Shown piece after piece: positions 54,013 to 62,630 of a stretch of DNA of 64,000 bases. The position numbers and the translations under genes are program-made. Below the pieces are notes generated by a model. It worked only from the letters and a program-made list of their open reading frames with translations. It had not been told where the DNA came from and made no database searches. Each line of letters starts with the position of its first letter. Position 1 is the stretch's first letter. This DNA is from Prasinococcaceae sp. CCMP 1430 (Eukaryota; Prasinodermophyta; Palmophyllophyceae; Prasinococcales; Prasinococcaceae): NCBI GenBank assembly GCA_013416795.1, contig RQSC01000031.1, forward strand, positions 6,757 to 70,756. Direction: 5' to 3'.

Positions 54013-55899
54013 TCACGATCGGATGCCGCACTGGGCCTCTTCCTCCGCGCAGGAAGCCATCCAGGCAGCAAGGACCTTCTGCTGCTCGGTGAGCCCTCCA
54101 GCGAAGTAGTACTCTGCGTGTGTCGGGTCAGCGTCGACCTCCATCTCGAGGAGCCACTCAAACTTGTCGTTGCCTTGGCCCATGACTCTGCAGTTTCCGA
54201 GGTAGGCGATGGTCGTAGGGCTCTCTCCTCGCCATGTGATCGGGCCGAAGCATCGAACGCTTGTCCTCTTCTCATGGGCGACACGCATGTAGAGAGAGTT
54301 CGGCGTGTGCCTGATGCGTTCAGCGAGGAACCAAAACCTGCGCGTGTGTGTGTGCGCTGCCGAGCGTGTGCGTGCACCAATGTGCCCACGGGTTACGTAT
54401 GGTCCATACTCTGGCTTGACAAACGCTCTGCTGAAGAACAGATAGACTGCACCATCTCTGCCGTTGCCCTTGACCGCGCCGCTGAATGAATGTGGCTCGA
54501 GGCCGAGAAGCACCGTCGCCTTTGGGTGCACGAAGGTGTCACCAGGTAGCCACACATCCTCTGACTGCGAAGTGCCCGTGAGCTTGACTCCAAACTCCTC
54601 GTTTGCGCGCAGCAGCGCGCGAGCGTGCACGTCCTTGCGGACCCGCCCCCCGCAGACCACTCGCGAGTGGTGAATGCGCGACGCACTGGGGTGCGCTGGG
54701 TCGAAACGTATGCCCAACAGATCCAGACGAGGCTGCTCCGCCAATCTCCGCACAGCGTCTGGGGCGCATCGCGTTCCCCTAAGTTCATGGAGCACGCGTA
54801 TGATGACACTTATCGCGACCTGCCCTTCGATCAGCGTTGGACATCGCCTCGAGTGCTGCACTTGGCGATCCGCACCTGGCATGAGCACGGTGCACCCTCC
54901 TTGCGCGACTTCAAACTCGATTCCGCCGCGGCGGCTGCGAAGACGCTCGTTGAGACGCAGGCCCGCCTTGCCACCATTCTTGACATACGCGTGCACGATG
55001 GGGTATTCCAGCGACACTGAGTCGCCGTCGCTATGGAAATCAATGCCTTCGTTCTTATGAGCGAGCGCATGGCCGCGGTACACGTTCAGTTGGACGCACA
55101 GCCTATCCTTGGCGGCACTCCAGTCCCACCTGCGCAGTGCGTCGGACCGAAGGGTCGCTTCGACCAACTTGCGCAGCTCTGGCAAGTCCTCCAGAAAGGC
55201 GCTCACCGCGAAGCCCCCCTTGAGGCAGTGCTTGCTTCCCTGCTCTGGCTGCGACCCATGAAAAAGCGTTTTGCCCGTGGCATACGCGCTCATGAAGTTG
55301 AGGCGGCCAAATGGCACGTAAATGCCGCCGACCATGTGGAACTGCTGCTGGAGGGGCAGCCTGCTCGCCTCGTACGCGCCCACGAGCGCCGCGCACAGGG
55401 CTCCGTCCAGTAAGTCAGGATAATGCGCTTCCACGAGCTCGCCACTTTTTGCGATGCGAACCAGCCGAGTTCCAGAGTCCATTGCGACGGCGAAGGCCAC
55501 ATTCGCGCTGGCAACGTCGTCGTCGTCTGTGGACGTTTCTGCGACGTCCACGTCCGTGAGCGTGTCGGCACTCGCAGACGCAAGCGGCGGCATGGGCGCC
55601 GACATCGCTCGCGTCTTCTTCTTGCGCACGAGATGGGCGTCCATCTTTCTCGCGGCTGTTGCGCCTGCGTCGCCAGGGCCTGCGAGCGGCCACCCTCTCC
55701 GACCGTCGATCGCACGCGCCGCCGCAGTCCTCACGGCGCCCACTGCTACCGAAAGGAACGAGAAAAAAGCTGCTTTGTTGAGACATGAGGCATACCAGCT
55801 GCAGGTGTCCAAGTCGCCGTGGCGCCCTTTTGAGCTCGCGCGTCGATCGTAGCGATCGCGGCCGTCGTCCAGCACACTCTGATCCCGCGCGCGCTTCAT
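54013..55899 (-). CDS. 2OG-Fe(II) oxygenase-like protein with unknown C-terminal domain
   Basis: 628 residues, single exon from MKRARDQSVLDDG. The central region (about residues 190-375) fits the double-stranded beta-helix oxygenase fold, nearest in style to AlkB. It has a lid-like segment (GGIYVPFGRLNFMSAYATGK), then NVYRGHALAHKNEGIDFHSD with the HxD pair, a distal His in DRQVQHSRRC, and the 2OG-binding Arg in VAISVIIRVLHE. The N-terminal 140 residues are basic with an Asp-rich patch. The C-terminal 240 residues (VWLPGDTFVHPKATVLLGLE, GAVYLFFSRAFVKPEYGPYV, HTPNSLYMRVAHEKRTSVRC, GQGNDKFEWLLEMEVD) are not a domain I recognise. Substrate is unknown; nucleic acid is suggested only by the AlkB resemblance. 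Confidence 0.6.
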   Translation of the reverse strand: MKRARDQSVLDDGRDRYDRRASSKGRHGDLDTCSWYASCLNKAAFFSFLSVAVGAVRTAAARAIDGRRGWPLAGPGDAGATAARKMDAHLVRKKKTRAMSAPMPPLASASADTLTDVDVAETSTDDDDVASANVAFAVAMDSGTRLVRIAKSGELVEAHYPDLLDGALCAALVGAYEASRLPLQQQFHMVGGIYVPFGRLNFMSAYATGKTLFHGSQPEQGSKHCLKGGFAVSAFLEDLPELRKLVEATLRSDALRRWDWSAAKDRLCVQLNVYRGHALAHKNEGIDFHSDGDSVSLEYPIVHAYVKNGGKAGLRLNERLRSRRGGIEFEVAQGGCTVLMPGADRQVQHSRRCPTLIEGQVAISVIIRVLHELRGTRCAPDAVRRLAEQPRLDLLGIRFDPAHPSASRIHHSRVVCGGRVRKDVHARALLRANEEFGVKLTGTSQSEDVWLPGDTFVHPKATVLLGLEPHSFSGAVKGNGRDGAVYLFFSRAFVKPEYGPYVTRGHIGARTRSAAHTHTRRFWFLAERIRHTPNSLYMRVAHEKRTSVRCFGPITWRGESPTTIAYLGNCRVMGQGNDKFEWLLEMEVDADPTHAEYYFAGGLTEQQKVLAAWMASCAEEEAQCGIRS

Positions 55900-56549
55900 C
55901 GGATGCGCCCTGTCCGGCCGCTACACCGAGCCCGTGGCGTCGGTCGACGGCACGGCGCGGCGCGCCGAGCACCGCGTCACTCTTGCTGCGCCAGCCGGCG
56001 GCGTCCCTCCCTACGCCCTCCCAATATCTGCTCGGCAGGTTGCGCGCGCGTGCGTCACTGGCACGCCCGCATCTATCTGCAGGGGCGGCAGCGCGCCGAT
56101 TGCCTCTCAGTCGCGCGCCCCCTCCGTCGCCGCGCACGCCGCCGCTCCGCTTCTCCGCGCAGCACCGCCGGCGCGCCGCGCGGCCACTGGCGATACGTAC
56201 TTCTTCGATGCTTCGATTGCCTCCCGGAAGTCGCGCTCGCGCCGCCGCGCCGCCGCGCCGCCCGGCTCCTAGGAAGTGATTAGTTAGGGGTCAATTGCCC
56301 TCACCGTCGAGAGCGCCATTAAGGGTCAAATCTTACATTAGGGTTTAAAATCGAATTGTACCGTTCGATGCCTCCTTTGCGTTTGACCACCCCCGGCGGT
56401 CGGGGGCGCGTTCCCCCGGCGATGTTGTTGACCGGCGGCGTTCGAATGCGAGGGGGCGCCCACTGCGGCGGGGGCCCGGGCGCAGGGGGCGCGCGGCACG
56501 GGAAGAGGGAGGGCGCGGGGGGTGAGCGGCGCCACACTGGCGCGCTCGT
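55900..56549. other. Divergent spacer oxygenase / PLAT gene
   Basis: It includes an AT-richer block at 56270-56360 with GGGTCAA and GGGTTTAAAA words, probably the promoter core. A GTGAGC donor-like site lies at 56522. An upstream coding exon for the PLAT protein may lie here (ATG candidates at 56422 and 56446), but I could not join one in phase. Confidence 0.4.
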
Positions 56550-59492
56550 GTGTGTGTGTTGGCGCGGCGGCGGCATGCGGCGCCGCCCGCCGCCACAAAC
56601 GCCTCGACCGGCCCGCGGGCGCGCGCCCGCGCGCCGGCGGCGACGCCGACCGGGGTGGGGCGCGCGGCGTACGAGCACACGCGACGACGGGCGGAGGAAA
56701 AGGCGCGCAGGCACAAGGCGGCAGCCACGGGCGGCATTCTCGTGCGAGTGTACACCGCCAACGCGCGTGGCGCTGGCACCGACGGCGGCGCTATCATTGT
56801 GCTGCACTACCAGAAAACTGGGGCGACCGCTAGCGACGACGGCGCATGCGACTCGCGCCCGCTGCGCCTCGGCGCCGCGAATGACATCGACGCAGATGAT
56901 GGTGGCGACAGCGATGGCAGCGAGAACATAGGCAGCAAGAAGGAAGCAGCTGACGCATTGCGATCGTCGTGCTTCGCGCGGGGCTCTGTGCGCACCTTCC
57001 GTTTCGGAACGGAGGCGTGCGCGCCGCGCGGAGGCGCCAAGGCGGTGACGCCCTCTGCAAACGATAGCGACGATGACAGCGCGTCGCCGCTGGCGGCGGG
57101 CGTGCGCGCACCCATCGGTCTGACGCTCGGCCTCGACCCGAGCGGCCTAGACAACTCCTGGCTCGTGGAGCGCATTGAGGTGGTACTCCCCGCCCAGGCA
57201 GAGGGAGGCGCGCGTAGCAAGGGCGGCGAGTACAGCATTGGCGGCGACCGCCGCGGCACTGCCGCCTCGCGGACTTTGAGCTTCACATGCGGCGAGTGGA
57301 TCGGCAAAGACACGCCCGCCAGGAGGCTCGCGGTAGTCAGGAACGCGAGTGGAGAGGGCGACAGTGGCAGCAATGGCGACAAGGGCGACAAGGAAGGAAA
57401 GAGCGGCGCGGACGCTGCGGGCAGCACGGGCGCGACGGGTGGCACGCTGCCTCATCCGCAGTCGGGCGGAGCTCCCGGCAAGGGCTCTAGCGAGGAAGCC
57501 GTGCGGTCCCTCAGACCCGGCGTGTCGCTTGACGATTTTCACGTGAAGGTCGTGACCAGCGACGTTCGCGGCGCAGGCACGGACTCGCCCTCGGTGACCA
57601 TCACCCTCGCGGGCGATGGATGGGACTCCGGGCCGAGGGAGCTCACGCCCGACGCCGCAGAGAGCGAGCAGGCGCAGGCCCAGCAGCATTCGCTGGGACA
57701 CACGGCTGGTGGTGTTGACGGGGGTGCTTTTGACAGCGGGGAACAGTTCGCCGGCGCCATCGCCCCCTCACACGCCACCCCCGGAGGCGCGCCACGCGCG
57801 CTCTTCCGCCGCGCCGCCTGTGACTCTTTCACGCTCCATGTGGCTGCGGCCGGCGCGGCCGCGCGAGAGGCCGCCGCGCTCGCACGTGAGGACGCGCCCG
57901 GAACGGAAGCTCTGCAGGCCGCGACTGCGGCGGCCGTGAGACGCGTGGTCGTCAGCCACAGCAGTACTGGCGAGGCCGAGCGAGCAAGCGGTAGCAGCGG
58001 CATGGTGGGACTAGATCCCCGCTGGCACCTCCAGCGCATCGATGTTACGCACGTGGCTACGGCCGAGAGCGCGAGCTTCGTCGCGGGCACGTGGATAGTC
58101 GCAGACGCCGGGTCGCTCACCTTGTTGCCAGCCGAGGAGACTGTCGGCATGGGATTCACGGACGAAACGGTGCGCGGTGTCTCTGGTCTGCCGTCGATGC
58201 ATGACGCAAACGGCGGCGCTGGCAGGGGCATTGGGTGGCGGCTCGAATCGTACGAGCTGCGCTTGTTTACTGCGAATGCACGCGCCGCGGGCACCATGGC
58301 GGGCGTGTGGGCAGAGATCATCGGTAGGGACCATGCCGGCAGGCCATGTAGGTCAGGCCTTCACAGGCTACCTGCGGGCCCCGACCCACGAGGCAATCCC
58401 TCGGACGCATCCTCTTCTGCACCCTCCGCCCCTGGTCGCACCTTCAGCCGAGGCTCTGAGGACTGCTTCGAGGTGCAGTGTGTGGCTCTCGCCGAGGTGG
58501 AGGCCCTGCGTTTGCGGACGGATGGTGCGGGGCTCTCGCCCGAGTGGCTGTTCGCGCGTGCGGAGCTGCGCGCCCCGAACGCCAAGGCGTTCGCGGATCG
58601 CAAGAACGTGTGGCACTTCCCGTACCACAGATGGATAGGTTACCCGGCTGACGGGGGTGCTATCGAATGCGACGTCCTCGTGCCAGTGGGCGAAGCGCCT
58701 CATGACCATGACCAGGAGGTGGAGCAGGCAACGGACGCGCCCACGCATTCGCGCGTGCACGATCTGCGTCATGCCAATGCAGCCACGGCCACCACGACCA
58801 CGACCGCCGCAGCGGCTTGCCGACCGGGGCTACCCGCATACAGCCAAGCGCCACCGCAGGCGCCGGCCGCGTCGACGTTGCTGCCACAGGTGCAACCGCA
58901 GCTGGCTGCCTTTCCGCCGACGACCGTGTCTGCCGCCGCAGCAGGGTTGCAAGTGCTTGATGGGATGCAGCCCGTCGAGGCGCCGCCCCGCGCGTCGCAG
59001 CCGTCGCTGGTGCAGCCGCCGCAGTCTGCCCGGCCTGACGCGTGGTCATCCGCTCCACCCGCCCAGATGCACGCCCTGTCCGCGCAAGTGGCAGACTCAT
59101 CCACGCGCGCGGTGGCAATAGAGAATCTGCCAACCATTGCGCCTCTGCCGAGTGCGCCTGGGGGAGCGTCATCGCGCCAACTCGCGGCTCGTGCTAAGCA
59201 GCAGAGCGCGGCTGCTGCGCGAGCGCTGGCGGCCATCGCGCCACTCCCCGAGCCGGCGCCGCCGCAGCAGGCATCGAGCGCGGCATCTGGTGCCTCGGCC
59301 ACGCGCCGTTCGTCGCGGCGCACCAAGGTGCCCAAAGCGACTATCGGGGGGCGTGCGCGCGGCGGCGCGCGTAGAGGCAGCGTCGACGTGTCGGCGCTGC
59401 CACCCGCGCGGCCCGAGCTGCCGGTGGGATACGACCCGAAACGCTTCGACGTCATCGAGCCGCGCACGACGGCAGCCAGCGACGCGGCATGA
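56550..59492 (+). CDS. Protein with three PLAT/LH2 domains
   Basis: About 980 residues, start unresolved: the frame is open from 56550 without an ATG before the first domain. PLAT domains are beta-sandwiches that bind lipids or proteins, as in lipoxygenases and the stereociliary protein LOXHD1. Copy 1: LVRVYTANARGAGTDGGAII ... DNSWLVERIEVVLP ... FTCGEWIG. Copy 2: FHVKVVTSDVRGAGTDSPSV ... WHLQRIDVTHV ... FVAGTWI. Copy 3: SYELRLFTANARAAGTMAGV ... EWLFARAELRAP ... WHFPYHRWIGYP. Long Gly/Ser/Ala inserts occur inside and between the domains. The C-terminal 250 residues are Pro/Gln/Ala-rich with a basic patch (ATRRSSRRTKVPKATIGGRA). No catalytic domain is present. Confidence 0.8.
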   Translation: MCVLARRRHAAPPAATNASTGPRARARAPAATPTGVGRAAYEHTRRRAEEKARRHKAAATGGILVRVYTANARGAGTDGGAIIVLHYQKTGATASDDGACDSRPLRLGAANDIDADDGGDSDGSENIGSKKEAADALRSSCFARGSVRTFRFGTEACAPRGGAKAVTPSANDSDDDSASPLAAGVRAPIGLTLGLDPSGLDNSWLVERIEVVLPAQAEGGARSKGGEYSIGGDRRGTAASRTLSFTCGEWIGKDTPARRLAVVRNASGEGDSGSNGDKGDKEGKSGADAAGSTGATGGTLPHPQSGGAPGKGSSEEAVRSLRPGVSLDDFHVKVVTSDVRGAGTDSPSVTITLAGDGWDSGPRELTPDAAESEQAQAQQHSLGHTAGGVDGGAFDSGEQFAGAIAPSHATPGGAPRALFRRAACDSFTLHVAAAGAAAREAAALAREDAPGTEALQAATAAAVRRVVVSHSSTGEAERASGSSGMVGLDPRWHLQRIDVTHVATAESASFVAGTWIVADAGSLTLLPAEETVGMGFTDETVRGVSGLPSMHDANGGAGRGIGWRLESYELRLFTANARAAGTMAGVWAEIIGRDHAGRPCRSGLHRLPAGPDPRGNPSDASSSAPSAPGRTFSRGSEDCFEVQCVALAEVEALRLRTDGAGLSPEWLFARAELRAPNAKAFADRKNVWHFPYHRWIGYPADGGAIECDVLVPVGEAPHDHDQEVEQATDAPTHSRVHDLRHANAATATTTTTAAAACRPGLPAYSQAPPQAPAASTLLPQVQPQLAAFPPTTVSAAAAGLQVLDGMQPVEAPPRASQPSLVQPPQSARPDAWSSAPPAQMHALSAQVADSSTRAVAIENLPTIAPLPSAPGGASSRQLAARAKQQSAAAARALAAIAPLPEPAPPQQASSAASGASATRRSSRRTKVPKATIGGRARGGARRGSVDVSALPPARPELPVGYDPKRFDVIEPRTTAASDAA

Positions 59493-59783
59493 GCTGCGAC
59501 AGGACATGCCTGCGCGCACGAACAATTGTGAAGGAGGTGTCACTGTACCCAGCGCCCGAACGATCCCGCTTGTGAGAGCTGGTCGGGCCCGCCTTGCGCG
59601 AGCTGCCCCTCCGCCGCGCCTTCCTCTGTGCGGCCCTTCGGATATTGAAGGGGATTGCGCCGTCTCAGTTACATTCGGCTGGGATGCTGCCGCGTTCGCC
59701 AAAAAGGGCTACATGGTACACGGGTGGGGGGCACGTGCGCGCCTACAGATGGCCGCTCGCAGCGCGCGCTGCGACATGCTGCC

Positions 59784-60521
59784 TTAGCTGCCTTGCGTTT
59801 GCACGTCCACCGCGAGGGCACCGTCTCCCCCCTCAGCGAGAGCAATCTCGCCCGCGCCAGGCTCGTGCGTCTCTCCACCGCCCTCCATGCGGTCCGCCTC
59901 GGCAGCCGCGCGTGCGGCGCGGCGCGTGGCGCGCATCGCGCGCCGCTCGGCCTTGCGGCGCTTGCGCTCGAGGTGCTCGTCGACGGCCCACTGGTACTGT
60001 AAAAGTGAGTGCGGTGCGGTGGGCGATGTTGCGAGTGATGTGACGGAGGGGCAGTCGCAGCGGTAGCGGGTGCCGCGGTGACGACGGGGATCGGATGGTG
60101 GGGCCAGCGGGCGTGAGTGGGCGCAGGTCCGCATTCGAAGCGCACACAATTGCATGTCCGCTGGAGGCACCAGTCTCGGGCGGCCTCACGCCGCAGGCGC
60201 CGCGCGGCCGGCGGTGCGCGCGCGCTCGCGCGCTCGCGCGCTCGCTTCGCGCACCTTGGAGTCGTTGAGGCCGAACACGTCTGCGAGGTGGTCGCCGGCG
60301 TACTCGAGCCACGACAGCACGCTGCGCCCGACGCGCGTCAGCACGGGGGTCGCAGCTCCGTCGGCGTGCGGTTGCTCGGCGGCGCCTCCTCCGCCCGCGG
60401 CGGCGCCCTCTGTCGCCTCTGCGCTCGCGGCCGTGGCGCCGGCGCTCGCAGCCTCGCCCTCCCCTTCGCCGCCCGCGACGCGCTCGGTGAGCTCGACCTG
60501 TTCGACGTCGCCGCCCATCAT
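59784..60521 (-). CDS. FAM177: FAM177-family protein
   Basis: A small conserved eukaryotic protein of unknown function. Exons are 60521-60255 and 59996-59784 (159 residues), joined at AAG/GTGCGC and TTTTACAG in phase 0. The splice restores the family core: VLSWLEYAGDHLADVFGLND then SK/YQWAVDEHLERKRRKAERR, matching DYLGEKxASxxGIxxPKYQYAIDEYxRxKxEE of FAM177A1. The N-terminus is acidic and Ala/Gly-rich, and the C-terminus is a basic then acidic helix. Two adjacent ATGs (60521, 60518) can serve as the start. Confidence 0.82.
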
Positions 60522-60940
60522 CGCCGCGCCGCCCGTCTGCGCCCCGTCCCGCCCCCCCTCCACTCCCGGCGCCCCACTGCGAGCTGCGCCCCGCTCGGTG
60601 CGCGCGCGCTTCCCCCGCGCCCGCCCGCCGCGTCCGCACGCTCTGGCGTCGCCCCGCCCCTCGCCCCTCGCTGCGCCTCGCTCCCTCCTGTGCGCGCGCT
60701 CGAATTCGGAACGGCAATCGTTCGCGCCAAAACGAATGAAACCCTAACCCTTACTACTGTCGAATGCGTGCATTCCGGCCTGGCTGGACCTACCATCGAT
60801 GATGATGGTACCATGACGGTATAGCCCGCCCCCTTGGTTGGGCGTCATCGCAACCCAAACCTCGGGCGGCCGCCGGTGCCGACGGGGGCCGCGGCTGCCG
60901 CGCCACACTGCCCGCGCGGGCGCGCGCGATCCTCGCGGCG
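60522..60940. other. Spacer upstream of the translocator fragment
   Basis: GC-rich, with a short AT-richer segment at 60700-60790 (GAAACCCTAACCCTTACTACT). The N-terminal half of the translocator was searched for here by eye and is not present. Confidence 0.4.
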
Positions 60941-61460
60941 ATGGGGCCGCTCACGCAGGACGAGGCGATCATGGTGGCGGCCATGGGCGCCGCGGTGGTC
61001 ATCTGGGTGGGCGGCTTCGGCCTGCCGGGCGCCGTGGGCGCCCTGCTGGGGCTCAGCGTCCTGCTGGCGACGGGCGTGCTCTCGTGGGCGGACTGCATCG
61101 ACGAGGAGCCCGGGTGGTCGACGCTCACGTGGTTCTCCATCCTGGTGGGCTACTCCACGGCGCTCAACGAGCTGGGCGTCATCGGCTGGGTCGCAAGCAG
61201 CTGCAGCGGCCTCGTGGCGAGCCTCGGCCTGCCCACCGCCGGCGCGGTGGCGCTCATCCTCGCCGCCTACGCGCTCATCCACTACATGTTCGCCAGCCAG
61301 ACGGCGCACGTCGCCTCGCTCTTCGGCGCCTTCCTGAGCATGATGGTGCTCGCGGGCGGCGCCGGCCTGCCGGCCGCGCTCGCGCTGGGCTTCCTGACCA
61401 ACCTCTTCGGCGGCATCACGCACTACGCCGCGGGCCAGAGCGTGGTCTTCTACAACGCCG
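60941..61460 (+). CDS. DIT1: Plastid 2-oxoglutarate/malate translocator, C-terminal half (partial)
   Basis: A DASS-family dicarboxylate carrier of the plastid inner envelope, which exports malate for 2-oxoglutarate in nitrogen assimilation. Only the second half is visible: MGPLTQDEAIMVAAM, LGLSVLLATGVLSWADCIDE, GWSTLTWFSILVGYSTALNE, LGVIGWVASS, HYMFASQTAHVASLFGAFL, and FLTNLFGGITHYAAGQ. The frame ends at the single N (61461), before the last helices. Upstream the frame is open (RARAILAAMGPLT), as in plant DiT1, so an earlier exon should exist, but none is found before the FAM177 gene. It is truncated at both ends, by assembly or in reality. Confidence 0.75.
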
Positions 61461-61461
61461 N
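61461..61461. other. Single N between two genes
   Basis: One undetermined base. The translocator reading frame stops making sense here and another protein begins mid-sequence right after it, so it probably marks an assembly join of unknown size. Confidence 0.7.
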
Positions 61462-62422
61462 CTCGCCGCGCCGGCGTTTGCGCCTCGGGCGGCGTCCGCG
61501 GCCGCCAAGCGCTTCGCCGCCTCCAAGGCGGGCGGCGAGGTTGCCGGTGCGGGCGCCGCAGCCGCCCCGAAGGCCGCCGAGTCCTGGTGGACGTCCGCAG
61601 CGTGGTGGGGCGGCGCGGGAGCGATCGCCGCGTGGGGCATGACCGGTAGCGCCATATATGACGCGCTCACAGGTGCGCGCGCGCGCGCGCTCCTGCGCGC
61701 GCACCCTGCTGCGAACGCGCGCTGAGAGCGGCGGCGGCTGACCCGTCGCGTCCGTGCGCAAATTGCGTGTTGCCACCCCCCCCCCCACACACACACACCC
61801 TGGCCCGCTCGGCCCGCTGCGCGCAGCTGGCCCGGAGCTCATCTCGCTGCCCATGACTGGCGTCCTCATCGTTTACTCGTCACTGTTCGCGCGGTGGGCG
61901 TGGATCGTCGAGCCGCGCAACCTCGCGCTGTGCGCGTGCCATGCGACCAACGTCGTCGCGCAGTGCAATCAGATCCGGCGCGCGGTGCAGGCCAAGTACG
62001 ACAGTGGCGATCCGGCGGAGCGAGAGGAGGTCATCCTGCAGGGCACGCGGGCGGCGGGCGCGGCGGCCGCGGGTGGCGTGATCATCCTCGGCGCGCCCTC
62101 GCTGCAGGCGTGGCTCGTCGCCGCCGAGCTCGGGCCCATTTCTGCGATAGCCGCGGCGCCGGCGGGGCCCTTCTCGGTCCACTTCTGGGCGCCCATGTCA
62201 AAGTGGTTCATCTCGGGCGCGTCCTTCCTGGAGCTCGACCGGCCGACGGACAAGGTGTCACTGACGCTCTATTCGGCGCTCACGCTCACGGGCCTCTTCT
62301 TCACGCGCTACTCGCTGCTCGTCACGCCGGTGAACTACATGCTCTGCGGCGTCAACGTCGCGCTCTTCGGCAGCTCGGCGTGGCACCTCGGCCGCAAGGT
62401 CAAGGCAGACTACATCGACTGA
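61462..62422 (+). CDS. MPC: Mitochondrial pyruvate carrier, MPC1-MPC2 single-chain fusion (5' partial)
   Basis: MPC1 and MPC2 normally form a heterodimer that imports pyruvate across the mitochondrial inner membrane. Here both lie in one frame. Exons are 61462-61672 and 61827-62422, phase 1, CAG/GTGCGC...GCGCAG; the start is lost at the N. The MPC1-like part is WWGGAGAIAAWGMTGSAIYD, then PELISLPMTGVLIVYSSLFA, RWAWIVEPRNLALCACHATN and VVAQCNQIRRAVQAK. A linker with an extra hydrophobic stretch (GGVIILGAPSLQAWLVAA) follows. The MPC2-like part is SVHFWAPMSKWFISGASFLE, DRPTDKVSLTLYSAL, FTRYSLLVTPVNYMLCGVNV and LGRKVKADYID, then the stop. The HFW of the MPC1 half is degenerate (AWW). Confidence 0.83.
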
Positions 62423-62630
62423 TGGCGCGCAGCCGCGAGCGGGCCTGCGAGCACGCGGGTGGAGGCGGCCGTCCTGCACCCGCCCACCACGGCCGCGCCG
62501 ACGGGCGCCTGCGACATGCCTTGCGCGCCTGACCTAACTCGCCAGTGGCCCCGCGGGGCACGCGGCGCTCTCTCTTGCGTGCGGGCCGCAGGCCGCTGTC
62601 AAAAATCGGGAATATTTCTTACACAGATAG

